From the NCBI GenBank assembly GCA_949752745.1, contig OX457031.1, forward strand, positions 38,785,502-38,849,501: DNA of 64,000 bases. Reading direction: 5' to 3'. The notes under the pieces are model-generated. The model made no database searches, had not been told where the DNA came from, and saw only the letters and a program-made list of their open reading frames with translations. Shown in pieces: positions 1 to 12,120 of this stretch; position 1 is the first letter of the stretch; each line of letters starts with the position of its first letter. This DNA is from Protula sp. h YS-2021 (Eukaryota; Annelida; Polychaeta; Sabellida; Serpulidae). The translations under genes were made by a program, and so were the position numbers.

Positions 1-1394
1 TGAAACGAGCAGCTTCCTGCATGGTTAACTGTCTTTTTGGAATTGATCACGAGGAGTGCCGACTATTTCCTTTGGGTATTTTCAGCAAATGAGGAATATT
101 ATATTGTTGCTCATTCTGACATAAGCAACGCTGTTTTTTTTAAGTCTTTGAAATTGAATGCTTTCAACTGTCTGTAATTTTGAGTTGTATAATATATAAA
201 CGTTATATTTCCTGTCTTTGGAAATCAAGCATTAGATGCACTAATTCAATTTAGATTTTTAAATTTTAGAAGCCTTATCCACTTAGCACGGCCGCCAGTT
301 TAATAACTGATCGACTAGTAATTTATTTGAGAAATAATTGTGATGTTCATTATGCAAAAAGTTAAGTGAATTGAGGGGCACGCACAAAAGGGCCTTTTGT
401 CGGCACTTCCCAAAGGTAAACGGAAATTATCCCACGCCCCGTCACTTCCCCCTCTCCGGTCATCTGCCCCCTCGTGCGTATGGCGATAACCTGCCATTAC
501 CCTCCAATTTTTGAATACCAGATAATCAGCCCTGCTTAACATTATACTTGACACATTACTGAAGGGGTGAAATATCTTTTTTTTATTGAAAAAAATATCG
601 AAAATTAAGTTCGCTAAAAGCGTGATTTTTTCACCGTTGTATCACAGTTTATCCGTTATATTTCCTCACTATTAATCAGGCTGCAAATGCACTATAAAAT
701 TCTAAGAATTAGCGTCGGTTGATTGAAACAAAAGGTGTGTTCGCCAGTTGTGATGGCGAGTGATCACCATCATCCATCCGTTGACTTGATGATTGCTTCA
801 AGCAATGTGCATGGTTACAGAGTCAGTTGCTCTGCCTTGGAGTGGTTTTTCGTATTCCTATTGGACACACCAAAAACGGAAGCGACACTCACACAGTTCA
901 CACAAAACGATAAAAGTTTCCGCCAAATAATCACTTTCAATATTGATCGTCTTCCACAGGGGTTTCTCAAAAATGAAAAAAAAAACAAAAAAAAAAAAAC
1001 AGACCTTTTGCAAGAAGTTAACTTTTCATATTTTGCATCTGAGAAGGCATCTGAAGTGATAAGTAAATCATTGGGGGAAAAATGTTTTGCAAGAAGTAAG
1101 ATACATTTTCAATAAAAACGAGTAGATGTTCGCTGCCCGTTAAAATGTAAGTCTGAATTGGAATGTATCACATTCTTATTTCAAGCATGACATGATCTGA
1201 ATCGTTAACCAAAACCTGAATGTGAATTGGAGCTGTGTTTTGATCAGTTAAAGGCGTGTACAGCTCTATGAATTTACGAGGGATTTTATATAATATTTTA
1301 CAGTTTAACTTTCCAATTAAAATGTGGAAAAAAACGTTTAACATGTGTACACTTGATTCAGGAACATGATTTATGGCACTAATGTACGAAATAA
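1..1394. other. Non-repeat flank, no gene recognised
   Basis: I recognise no exon, RNA gene or mobile element here. A 130-codon open frame at 723-1115 (+) and a 79-codon frame at 315-554 (-) resemble no family I know; the first ends in a lysine run encoded by a poly-A stretch. If the PSME3 gene starts upstream of the window, this is intronic or 5' sequence of that gene. Confidence 0.4.
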
Positions 1395-1992
1395 ACAATT
1401 GAAGGGTTCCGTGCACAAACCTGTTATGTAGGGTTAACAGCACTCGAGAAAATCGCTCTTAAAGTTCGGAAAACTGCAAAATCTGAATTTTAAGTCTGTG
1501 ATTGTTATTGTCTGACCGATTTTAATAAATGAGGTATCTCCAGATTTGTCACTGCTTGAGAAACACGATAAACTATAAAAATGCAATTTTTATGTGTAAA
1601 TGTGCCAGAAAACTAAGAAAAACTTTAAAAATCAACATGGTATTACGGCATAGCATTCACAGTGAAAATATCGTTTAGGGTGCACAATCCTGTTATTCCG
1701 ACTTAACATGTAAACAAATGTCCAGATAACATGTAAAAAGTCGGTTTTACTTAGGGTGCAAAAACATGCATATTTGTATGCATGACCGAAAGTAACGCTG
1801 TTTTACGTGAGTCGCCCCCACAAATGATAAAAATAATGATTTCCAGTTACTGGAAAACACGTTAGACACGTATTCGTTGGTTTTAGACATTTAAAAAGCA
1901 TATTTTGAGAAAATAATCACATTTACTGTATATTAACGTTATTTCACTACCACCCCTTAATCTCCATCGCAACCAAACAAGTTTAAGTAAAT

Positions 1993-2640
<648 letters not shown>

Positions 2641-2653
2641 GTTAATTCTCATA

Positions 2654-2710
2654 CAGTGGAACCCTCTAAGCCGACATTGTAGGAAGGATCATTTTACGTC
2701 GGTTTATCCA
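2654..2710 (+). mobile_element. Solo pogo/Tigger-type terminus
   Basis: A TA dinucleotide is followed by CAGTGGAACCCTCTAAGCCG and, downstream, by CGTCGGTTTATCC. This matches the layout of the complete Tigger derivative at 20876 (CAGTGAAATC...CCGACATCG...). No partner end was found nearby, so this is a truncated end. Confidence 0.6.
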
Positions 2711-2859
2711 ACATAATTTTAATGCAAAACTAGACGGAAATTCGCACAGCGAATTAGACCCCACTTGGAATGGTAACTTAAAACGGAAGGTAGATGATAT
2801 TGCTATTTTTGTTAACAATTTTCACATGTCTGAATGTAGAACATCCTCCTAAATACTGC

Positions 2860-3470
2860 CAACTATACCGGTGAGGTCAAAGTAAAAAATTTTTATCAGG
2901 TGCACACTTCAGATGACCCTCCATACATGTGCCAAGTTTGATTGGTCTAGCTTCAGCAGTCTTGGAGGAGATGTCTGGAAACCGATTGCTCTATCTCTTA
3001 CCGTTTACGAGATAAAGGCCAACTTCCGGTTTGGGGCTTGGAAGTGACCTGGAGGTCAAGGACACCGGAAGTTATACCTTACGTAACGTCGTATAGGGGG
3101 TGGAGGTCGAAAATGAGGTCAAAATCTCTTACCCTTTTCGAGATAAATCATTGTTTTTCTTAAATAACGTTTTTCGCGATTTGACCTTGACCATCAAGGT
3201 GAAGGTCAAAAATTTTTAGCGGATGCTTCAGATCACATCGTCGTTTATATATGTGCCAAGTTTGGCTTTTCTAGCTTCAACGGCAATGGCACCCACTTAC
3301 AATGGTACAATATATCTGGTCAAAGACACATTTTTCGTTTTTCGACATAATTATCAGCTGCCGAATTATTATCTTGAACGAGTACATCGAAGAAAATATA
3401 ATGTAATCTATTTTGGGTACAAATACTCAAATTCAGTTTTCCAACCGTTTTCGAGATAATGGTCAACTTC
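2860..3470. repeat. Family D tandem repeat (~150 bp units)
   Basis: Degenerate units contain 'accttgaccatga', 'gaggtcaaggtcaccg', 'cgagataatggtcaacttcc' and 'ggtcgaaaat'. The same family recurs at 4196-4510 and 12121-12880. No coding sequence. Confidence 0.7.
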
Positions 3471-3472
3471 CG

Positions 3473-4195
3473 GTTTTTAACCCAGCCGACTCGGTCGGAG
3501 TGGGTTAGTCGTATCACTATAGGGGGCTTGAATGTATGTGCGTATCTTAAACTGTTTCTTTAAAATGCTACTCCTCCTACAGTTTTGCTCAAATCGTTTT
3601 GATATTACGCAGGAATGTTCCCTGGGTGGTCCCCCACTTGCCCATTACTTTTTTGACGATTGACGAAAAACTGACAAAATGGCGGCACTTTTTTGCCCGT
3701 TTTGACCCATTTTTACAGTTTTACTCCAATCGTTTAAATGTTACGCAGGGATGTTCCCCAGGGTTTCGCCTACCAGGCTATTATTTTTTTCGCGATTCGC
3801 CAAAAGCTGCCGAAATGGCAAAAACTGGAATAAATGGTGGTAAATAACTGAATTTCAAATAGTTATAAATTTTTAATTGAAAGTTTCTTAGGTGTTTCTC
3901 CACCTGGACTTTTTTCGCAAAGGACAAAAAATGCTGAAATGGTGGAAATTTGAAAAATTTGTGAAATTGTCTAAATGTCAGTAAATACGTGAATCGTCAA
4001 AACCCAACCTGTCCAACATCCCCTTTCGGGTAGCTTCCACCCGGGAAAACTCGTTTTTGTGTATTAAAATTATGAAAAAGTTACGCTCAGAAACAAAGTT
4101 CTTCATTTTATGGCCTAACAGTATTCGTTTCAGGGTTTTTCTCTAATGCTTGTTTGGTAACTCGGTTCGGTCATGTCCTTGGACATGCTTGTTGA
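3473..4195 (+). mobile_element. Hairpin-headed element, short form
   Basis: A T-run precedes AACCCAGCCGACTCGG, which folds with CGGAGTGGGTT. 'gtatgtgcgtatc' follows, then two or three units with 'cctcctacagttttg' and 'gattcgccaaaa'. The right end carries a perfect 16-bp hairpin, CATGTCCTTGGACATG (4172-4187), followed by cttgttg. Head, core and tail follow the plan of the larger elements at 16529 and 60288. Confidence 0.55.
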
Positions 4196-4510
4196 CCTTG
4201 ACCATGACGGAGGAGGCCAAAGTCACCGAGGTATATCTTATATAACGTCTGTTAGGCCCAACGGGTCGAAAATAATCTCAAAATCGTCCTATCTCTAACC
4301 GTTTACGAGATACTGGTCAACTTCCGGTTTTTGACCTTGACCATGACGGAGGAGGTCAAGGTCACCGAGGTGCCTCTTATATAACGTCTTTTAAGCTCAA
4401 AGGGTCGAAAATAAGCTCAAAATCGCTCTATCTCTAACCGTTTACGTGTTAATGGTCAACTTCCGGTTTTTGACCTTGACCATGACGGAGGAGGTCATAG
4501 TTAACACGTG
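4196..4510. repeat. Family D tandem repeat, second block
   Basis: Two to three units of about 125-130 bp with 'gaccttgaccatgacggagg' and 'ctctaaccgtttacg'. They directly follow the tail hairpin of the preceding element. Confidence 0.7.
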
Positions 4511-4914
4511 TAATGCGCGATAATTTTTAACAGAAACCTATCAGCAGCTGAAGAATTATATGTAAATATTTACATTTCAACAAAGGATAACATTTTTGTG
4601 CACCCGAGAATTCTGCATTGTTTACATTTCATCTCGGATGTTATTCACATGTTAACACAACTTAACAGGATTGTGCAACCGGGAAAATTTCAAAATTTCA
4701 ATGGAAAAGACCTGTTATCTCGGCATGTCATTATTGTGCACCCGATTTCTCATTTCAAACAAGACTTGACATGTTTTGATGACCATTTCTACGCATATTT
4801 CATCGGTGGAAACTTTACAGATGATAGATCTGGACTCCAGAAACTCAAATATACCTCAGTGCACAAACATGTTATCTCAACATAACAGGTTTGTGCACGG
4901 AACCCTTCAATTGT

Positions 4915-5948
4915 AAACACACATTATTCAAGAAGTTGCACGTACTTCTGAATCGTATTTTTTAAGTTAAACTTAAAGAAAAAAAAATCGTTTTACACAC
5001 GGAACGCATAAGAAGTGAAAAGCTCTCCAGTTCTGTCCACTCTGTGATTACTTTGATCATTTTCAGGAAGGAAGGGGTTTAAGACAACAACAAAATAATA
5101 AGTCATGATATTGTAAAGCCTACGTTTTTAATTTTTATTTTTGTTCAATTTTTCTTATATGAGCCCATAAAGTCTTAGGCGCAATTAAGCTTAAGTCATT
5201 GCTTATGCAACACCCCTAAAACCCCGAGTCAGTAGCACCGGGAGCACACACACGGGGCGGCATTCTCATTTGACCTAAAATTTGGTTCCACGTTATATGA
5301 AATAAATAATTCATGAGGGCAATTCTAATTTTCCTTCAGGTGTCGTGTCAAAATGCGTGACATAAATATTAATCCTTCTGCTACTTGTACTGAAAACAGA
5401 AACTAAGGGGACAAATGTGAAAGGGTGAATTGAATATAAGTGTTATTCAGCCATTTCTTATTTAGAACCTTGGGACTAAAAAGCCAATGGAAAATACCAT
5501 AGAACATTTCTGGCCATATTTAACATGTGATTTACTTCCAATTCCATGTAAACTTGATAATTCCAGTATATGCGCAAGTTGGGGAAAGTAATCAGGTGTA
5601 CTTGCCGTCAACAGTATCGTTCTGGGATAGTACTGGGCAGTAAATTAAGAAGACCAGTTCAAAAGCTCAGCTTTTGCTCTTGAGCTCGCCATGTATTTTG
5701 CATCTAATTCGACAGACTTGTTTAAACAAAGTAAATTTTAACATTGCATGAGCACAATTATGGCCATATATCAAAGGTGAGGCGCTGTTTTGTGTGAAGT
5801 AATAATATTTGCAAACTAAAATTTAAAAAATGTAAATATTTCATTTCATCGAAGGCGTTCTTGGTTATGAAAATAGTTACATTGCATATATGTGAGTGTT
5901 ATGGCTGTGACCGATGAAGCTTTACATCAGCGTTTTTTTTTTTTACAG
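4915..5948. other. Unique sequence upstream of the first visible PSME3 exon
   Basis: I see no repeat family or exon here. It ends in a pyrimidine tract (a T-run at about 5934-5944) and the acceptor CAG of the exon at 5949, so at least its right part is intron. Confidence 0.5.
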
Positions 5949-6076
5949 ATGATACGTTACTAAGGAGCAAGGTCTACTTGTTGCCATGTGGCGCCGTCCG
6001 CTGTAATCACAACATTACGCAGCTCATTGATGTGGTCAGACCCTATCTATTGGAGCTAATGGAACACAGTGAGAAG
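5949..6076 (+). CDS. PSME3: PSME3-like exon (internal)
   Basis: The exon follows a T11 tract and acag, and ends GAGAAG before gtcagt. It starts with two bases (AT) completing a codon from the previous exon, then 42 codons. The peptide contains SKVYLLPCGAVRC and LIDVVRPYLLELMEHSEK. This matches the PA28gamma region that reads KVFVMPNGMLKSN then VDIIEKVKPEIRLLIEKC in vertebrates, the start of the core helical domain. A CT tract of almost 300 bp begins 84 bp after the donor. Reading through the donor gives a spurious 160-codon frame. Confidence 0.93.
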
Positions 6077-6159
6077 GTCAGTTTCTTTCCCAACCCACAT
6101 AGTAACGCAGTATGTAAAACGTCTGCAGGTGTGTATTTAAATGATGATAGCCCAGACAT

Positions 6160-6180
6160 CCTCTCTCTCTCTCTCCCTCT

Positions 6181-6227
<47 letters not shown>

Positions 6228-6320
6228 TCTCTCTGTCTCTCTCTCTTTCTCTCTCTCTCTCTTTCTCTCTCCCTCTCTCTCCGTCTCTCTCTCTCTCTCC
6301 TTTTCTCTCTCTCTCTCTCC

Positions 6321-6362
<42 letters not shown>

Positions 6363-6452
6363 TTCTCTCTCCCTCTCTCCCTCTCTCTCCCTCCCTCTCT
6401 CTCCCTCTCTCCCTCTCCCTCCCCCCCCTCTCTCTCTCTCTCTCCTCTCTCT
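6160..6452. repeat. (CT)n microsatellite
   Basis: About 293 bp of CT with scattered CCT/TTT/GT interruptions, in the intron shortly after the donor at 6077. Long Ser-Leu frames (+) and Glu-Arg frames (-) across it are low-complexity artefacts. Confidence 0.95.
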
Positions 6453-6469
6453 GTATGTAGTGTCAACAC

Positions 6470-7139
6470 TACTTGATTTTGGTAACGCGATAACTCGAGA
6501 ACTACCGGTCTCATCAATCCTAACTGGTGACATTATGCTTTGGTTTGCGCTTCGGTTGCTATTGTAATTAACGCATATGGGACAACGCGTGACGCCATAT
6601 GACGTCAAATCGTGATTGCAAATTCGCGTCTCACCCGTTTCTCCTATGAATTTTGGAAAAGGGAGTTCTGATAGCACCCGGATTCATGAGCGGGGTCGTT
6701 CTGAGATGAGCGAGTGGAGTTGGTGAGCTTCGGGGGTTGGGGAGCGGGAGGGTAGGGTACCTTGGTTAAGCAGTGCACACGTTTTCTCAGCTGGCTGACC
6801 AAAGCATGACAGAACATTTTCTGTGGGTTTTTCTGTTATTGTCGTCAAGCATCTGCAAGACTTTTTATTTTACTAGGCTGACAAGAAAGTTGTTAACACT
6901 GCCAGGCTATTTCATGTATGGGAGCGGTTGCGTAACATTTGCTTGCGGTGCTTGGAATTATTTTTCACTTTTAATTGCGTCATCTGGTTTCTTCTGTTCT
7001 GGCAAGCAGCTAACCATTTTGGCACGAATATGTCCCGTCCCCTCCCCCATCCCCACCGTGGTGAGTCATCTACTGTACAATTACGAAGAATGCCTTTCTG
7101 ATGCTTTTTGGACGATGAGAATGTACGAAAACAAGGTAT
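6470..7139 (+). repeat. Family E dispersed repeat, 5' portion
   Basis: It includes 'gcgtgacgccatatgacgtc', 'ccaggctatttc', 'tatgggagcggttgcgtaac', 'aagcagctaaccattttgg' and 'gtgagtcatctactgtac'. The same string of blocks recurs at 31371-32240, 34640-34880, 38190-38430, 48690-48940 and 52420-52610. The right edge is interrupted by the palindrome-armed element at 7140. Confidence 0.7.
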
Positions 7140-8415
7140 ATATGTTACAGGCAATTTGTGTATTCAGGCAATTCGTGAATTGCCTGAAATATTCAGGCAA
7201 TTCGTGAACTGCCTGTAGGGGTCAGGCAATTCGTGAATTGACTAAAATTTACAGGCAGTTCGTGAATTGCCTGAAATTAGGGACCAGTCAGTTCACGAAC
7301 AAGTTTTGATGTTTCTTCTATTTATTGCTACATTTCATAGGCAGTTATAAAGCAATAGTTGCATGTATAAGAATTAAACGTTCATATTTACATCAATCGT
7401 ACATCAGAAACTCAGCTGACAATTATTTTTTTTATCATAAATTCCATTTATTTACTGGTTATTTGAACTAAAACATCTCACTTCGTTACCACTCAGTTTC
7501 ATGATAAAAGAACACTCCGCTGCTTGTTAATTGCAACTGTAACAAGTAATTAGCGTTTATCTTTACATCAATAGCAAATCAAAGAATCAGTTTGTATGTA
7601 TTTTACCACGCACTCAGTTGTATAATAGCACTGCACTCCGATGCCCGTTAATTGCAATTGTATCAAGTAAAAGGCATAACACCATACGTAAATAGCAGTT
7701 ACATCAATTTATAATTGCAATTCTAAACTGAAAACTCCCACAACAGATTGGATTGTACTTAATTATAGAGATTTATTTGGAATTAATTAAATCCCTCAAC
7801 TTTCTTACAGTTCAGACGGTAGGAAATAATACACTCCATCAAAATCTTTAATTTTAAATTCATCACAAGAAATTAAATTGCAATTTTTAGACCTGCTTTC
7901 AAATAACGACGGTATTTATTTGTTTTTACTTTTATAATATGAGACCTAAACCTCGGAGAAACTTGGAAGGAAAGTGATAGGTCACTTAATTGATTCCTTC
8001 CTTCGGTAAGAAACATTATTGGCCATTGATCTATTCCGGAAATTGGAGCCCATAGGACAATGTTTTACTCTGGCCATAATTGCAATTATGAAACATGGTC
8101 AGGTAAGACACGTATACTAAGACCCGCTATTATATTTCCCCAAGTACATGCCTTAATTGCAATTATTTCGATTATAAAGAAGGAAATTAACAAATTTGGC
8201 TCTGTTAAACAGTTAATATTTTGATACACAAATTACCTGAAACGTCTCTAGGCAATTTGTGAACAAGGAACCCTTAAATTTCAGGCAATTCACGAACTGC
8301 CTGAAAATTTTAGTCAATTCATGAATTGCCTGACCCCTACAGGCAGTTCACGAATTGCCTGAAAGTTTCAGGCAATTCACGAATTGCCTGAATACACAAA
8401 TTGCCTGTAACATAT
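7140..8415. mobile_element. Foldback-type element with palindromic 29-bp repeats in both arms
   Basis: Both ends begin ATATGTTACAGGCAATTTGT and then carry four units of exactly 29 bp. Each unit is a 22-bp near-palindrome (arms CAGGCAATTC / GAATTGCCTG, centre GT) plus a 7-bp spacer. The right arm (about 8240-8415) is an inverted copy of the left arm (7140-7300), unit for unit, including the odd spacer TAGGGGT. The roughly 900-bp middle is AT-rich, with AATTGCAATT motifs and a diverged ~120-bp direct repeat (about 7480-7560 and 7600-7680). No transposase frame is seen. Family E sequence lies on both sides, so this is an insertion. A second, diverged terminus lies at 49459. Confidence 0.75.
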
Positions 8416-8745
8416 ACAATGGGTGTGACTAAACTTTGGGCACAGATCTATATCGTGAAAGGGTATTAAGCGACGGATGGGAAGTGACGTAAACCAAAAA
8501 AAAAAATCACCACATAAAATGGGAAATTGACTACCTTCATGGCCGGATAAAAAAAGGTTACGGTAAAACCTGTTTGTAAGGACCACCTTCAAGACGCACA
8601 TAAAAAGCCTTACAGAAAACCTGCTTGTAGTTCCCACCTCCACGACCCGGATAAGAGACGCACAGTTAAACCTGTCTTAAGGACCACCTTCCGGAATCCA
8701 ATAAAAAGACGAACAGTAACACCTGCCTGTCGTGATTGAAAAGAT
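8416..8745 (+). repeat. Family E, 3' portion with ~60-bp units
   Basis: It resumes family E after the inserted element. Units of about 55-65 bp carry 'cccggataaaaagacg', 'acagtaaaacctg' and 'gaccaccttc'. The same units occur at 34960-35180, 38510-38735 and 52795-53090. Confidence 0.65.
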
Positions 8746-9451
8746 GTAGTGATCTTGCTCAATTTGAAATCTTGATTTTCATAGATATAATTGCAATCCA
8801 TTGATCCATTAAATGATCAAAGTGATCAGTAGCATTGGCATTGGAAAACTGTGCAATTGCAATATTCATCGAATTGCAATTGGCAGGTGCAATAAAAACA
8901 TGTTGAAATTGTAACAGTATTTCAATGATCAAATCATCCACAATTAGTACTTTCGACTAAATGTCGCTTGGCCAAATGTCGAGGATTCAGGCCAGACATA
9001 ATGTCGCAGTCCTATTTATCGTGGATCCAAGTGTCTTTTCCTAATTGTCGCTTTCCTAAATGTCGGGATGAATCTGGAACACTTTCCAACCCGGACATGT
9101 GCCCACTACTGCTACAGACAAACATACAAACAAACAAATAAATAATAAATAAATAAAATAATTTTTCCTTTCTTCGCCTAACGGAGGTCGTGTCCCAGTT
9201 GTCATATGTCCGTTTATCGAGTTCGTCAAGTCTCTGTTATTCTCCTTAGTTTGTTTGGAAATCACATTTCTGAGCATCAAAACGCCTCTGTTAAAAATTG
9301 CGTTTATAACCTTGTGAGTTGAATTGCAATTTTCCTGTTTAAAGAGGCGCTGTCGCACACTGCTATAAATGGCCATTTATTAACACAGACTAGTGACTTT
9401 AAAAGTTTGATTTCTTATAATATATTAAGGATTGCCTTTATATTTGGGCAG
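8746..9451. other. Intron sequence with AATTGCAATT and AATGTCG motifs
   Basis: No gene. Several AATTGCAAT motifs occur at 8780-8885, and a loose repeat of 'taaatgtcg' at 8950-9065. The segment ends in 'tttatatttgggcag', the acceptor of the 9452 exon. Confidence 0.45.
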
Positions 9452-9520
9452 GTCGTCAATTGGCTGAAACTGTCAATTCCAAAAATAGAAGATGGCAATA
9501 ATTTTGGAGTATCTATACAG
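9452..9520 (+). CDS. PSME3: PSME3-like exon (activation-loop exon)
   Basis: 69 bp, 23 codons, bounded by gggcag and gtatat, phase 0 on both sides. The peptide runs VVNWLKLSIP then KIEDGNNFGVSIQ. The string IEDGNNFGVSIQ is the most conserved stretch of PA28 subunits and includes the activation loop that contacts the 20S alpha ring. This is the single strongest proof of the gene's identity. Confidence 0.96.
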
Positions 9521-9869
9521 GTATATTTGACATTACACTTGAAAAACATTCCAGTGACTGATAGCAGTAGAAAATTGGCAAGGATTTTAAAAGTAACTAT
9601 GAGCAAAATCGAAATGTAATTACAACGAAAAGTAGTCCAAAGGTAATAAATTTATGCAAACAAATTATATCATTGTGAGAACTTTGTTTCCATTTTGGAA
9701 AGTATGTTGTTTGTCGCCGAAATGACGAAGTTTTGACAGACACTTTGTCGCCAGTCATGTATTGTACTTAATAATTAAAGCAAGAATAAAAAAGGTTTTC
9801 TCCCAGCTGGTCGCCATATCCTTGGACACTGCTGTGTAAGTTATAACTACAGTGCTTGTTTGTTTCTAG

Positions 9870-9992
9870 ACCGACACTATGTCTGGTGTGAAACAAGTGG
9901 AAACTAGCGCAGAAGGCAGACTAGATGATATTTTTGATTATCATGCAATACGCGCTAAAATCAACTCCAAGGTAGCAAAATACCCACACCTG
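9870..9992 (+). CDS. PSME3: PSME3-like exon
   Basis: 123 bp, 41 codons, after 'tgtttgtttctag' and before gtacgt, phase 0 on both sides. It encodes TDTMSGVKQVETSAEGRL, then DDIFDYHAIRAKINSKVAKY, then PHL. This aligns with the vertebrate segment that begins EETVAELRTVESEA and ends SKIAKYPHV. The lysine of the RAK segment, equivalent to the region of REGgamma K188, is kept. The intron upstream is only 349 bp. Confidence 0.95.
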
Positions 9993-10156
9993 GTACGTAT
10001 CTAAGACTGTTGCGTAGAAAGAGGGAGGAGGGGGGGAGGGGTGACTCGTAGCATTCATGACAGCTGTAATTAAAATGTATATTGCTGAGATGCGGCTATA
10101 ATAAATTGTGTGCTCCACATTACTATGTATGTTTGATATGTGGATGGACAGCGTTT

Positions 10157-11290
10157 CAGTTTTTAGACCAGCCGACTTCGACTTAGTCTTATCACATCCG
10201 TCGTCTGTATGTTCGTGTGTACATAAGTACGTGTGAAATTTCAGAATAGTGAGAAGGCATTTGAATAGTAACTTGGTAGCAGCTTCACGCAGTGGGTTCT
10301 AGTCCCCTCTGACCCCCTTTCCCCACCATCCACTCCACCCAGAGGCTTTTAATTCCAAATCTCATTTCAAATTACGGCAGGGAGATGGGGGTGGGGGGGG
10401 GGGGGGGGAAACTGTAAACCAGTCATTGTGATAGTTAACCCCAGCGTCTTACAGAATCAGGGGCTATAGTAGTCTTTGAAAGTATGTGCGTGTATGCACG
10501 CTTTTAAGTTGAAAAAAAGTATTTACTCTTAAGTTAAGTTTTTAGCCCGAATGTCTTGAAATATAGGTTGATGGTAGCGGACATAAGCACCTACCTGGCT
10601 ATAACTCTTTTTGGCAAATAGCCAAAAGCTGGTAGAAATTGGCCACTTTTCTTTGAAACGCATCTCCTCCCAAGAATTTCATGGAAACGTTATAAAATTT
10701 TGGTGAAGATAGGGTTTTTTTTACTTAGGTGTTTTTTTTTAACTATTTTGAAGTTGGTTTACGCGGTATCTCTAAAACAGTTTACCATATCTGCCTCAAA
10801 CCTTTTAGAAAGAAAGACCATAAAGTGACGATCATCACTGAACGGTTTTTTTGTTTTTGTCAAAAACTGAATTTTTGACGAGCTTTTGGTAATTTCAGTT
10901 TGGTCTGTTTTTAGCTGTTTAGAACTTTGATTACGCGATATCTCTAAAACCGTTCCTCGGATCTTCACAAAACCGTGGGATTTGAAATAACAGATAGTTC
11001 ACATCATCACGAAGGTTGATTCTGATAAATAATTATTGTATTTTGGACGATTTTTTTAAAATTTTCACTTTGATTTGTTTTTCACTTTTTGACTATGTGC
11101 ACACGGTATCTCAGAGACGGCCAATTCGATTTTGATCAAATCTAGCAGGAAGAAAGACCTTATAGCGTAGATGGTCACTGAAGTACTGGGTCTGTTTAAG
11201 GTGACTGATTGGGGCGAGGAGGGGTGGGGGGGGGGCCTATACGTTTTTGTGCCTAGCAAAAACATCGGCTCCGACCGTGGTTTTATAGGG
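10157..11290 (+). repeat. Hairpin-headed repeats, two heads with degenerate core
   Basis: A T-run precedes AGACCAGCCGACTTCG at 10157. A second head, TTAACCCCAGCGTCTTACAG, folds with CAGGGGCTATAG at about 10437-10470 and is followed by 'gtatgtgcgtg'. The core at 10560-11130 has about four units with 'cggtatctctaaaac' and 'tggcaaatagcc', of the same class as family A. A poly-G tract lies at 10387-10409. All of this lies in the intron between PSME3 exons 9870-9992 and 11536-11622. Confidence 0.6.
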
Positions 11291-11535
11291 CTTATGGATT
11301 GGGCACTGTCTGTCTATCGGTCCGTCTCTTTGTGCTGTATCGAATTATTTTTAAATCTGCTCATCGCCGTCTGCGTTTGGGGGCTGTGTTGTCGACGATA
11401 GCCTATTCATGCTGATGCAGGTGCCTTATTCACAGAGGTGTAGGTGCTTTATCATACTGATGTAGGTGCCTTATTCGTGCTCATGGACATGTCTTATTCA
11501 TACATATTTACTGTGATTTTGCTTATCTTTTTAAG

Positions 11536-11622
11536 GATGACTATAGACAAGTTATCAAAGAATTAGACGAGAAGCAGTTTATTCATCTCAGGGCTGTAAT
11601 CAAAGAAGTGAGAAATCACTAT
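11536..11622 (+). CDS. PSME3: PSME3-like exon
   Basis: 87 bp, 29 codons, after 'atctttttaag' and before gtaagt, phase 0. It encodes DDYRQVIKELDEKQFIHLRA then VIKEVRNHY, matching the vertebrate helix EDYRRTVTEIDEKEYISLRL followed by IISELRNQY. The next exon is 38,770 bp away. Confidence 0.95.
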
Positions 11623-11892
11623 GTAAGTATTCAAGGGGTGGATGAGGACTCGGTCATTAGTCGGTCCTGCAGAAAAACACAGAGGGAATCTGTGTTCAGA
11701 TGTCAGTGCATCGCCCCCGCCTGTTTGCGTATTTCCAAAGTTAATTCATAAATTTTATCTGAGTAATAAAATGGGGTCTTGTGAAATTGTTTGCGATGTT
11801 TTGCTAAATCAGATGATTTGCGCAGTTAACTTCTTTTAATATAGTGGACAGTTTGCAGCCACTATCATGTGGCACATCTTGCAAAAATTTTA

Positions 11893-12090
11893 CAGGATCG
11901 CATTGCGTACTCAGTATCGTGTAACACTTAATGATCCTGTTACGTAGTCAGTATCATATAACACGTAATGATCGTATTGCGTACTCGGTAACATGTAACA
12001 CGCCATAATCGTATTGAGTACACGGTATTGTGTAACAGGTAATGATCGTATTGCGTACTCGGTATCATGTAACTGGTAATGAGCATATAA
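11893..12090. repeat. Short tandem repeat, ~43-bp units
   Basis: About five units built on 'aatgatcgtattgcgtactc' and 'ggtatcatgtaac'. Non-coding. It lies at the start of the giant PSME3 intron. Confidence 0.75.
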
Positions 12091-12120
12091 GTATTATGTA
12101 TATGTGTACCTGTTATGTAA

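Noticed and set aside
723..1115. 130-codon ORF as a host gene
   Set aside because: No recognisable domain, a Lys run from poly-A, and no splice or promoter support; left as unknown sequence.
5978..6677. 160-199-codon frames over 5978-6460 (+) and 6078-6677 (-)
   Set aside because: The plus frame is the PSME3 exon read through its donor into a CT microsatellite; the minus frame is Glu-Arg low complexity.
7148..7300. CRISPR-like array of palindromic repeats with regular spacing
   Set aside because: Spacers are only 7 bp, the array is mirrored at 8240-8407, and the DNA is eukaryotic; it is a transposon arm.
11623..11780. PSME3 ending by read-through after the 11536 exon
   Set aside because: A good donor (gtaagt) follows codon HY, the read-through peptide has no family resemblance, and the true C-terminal exon is at 50393.
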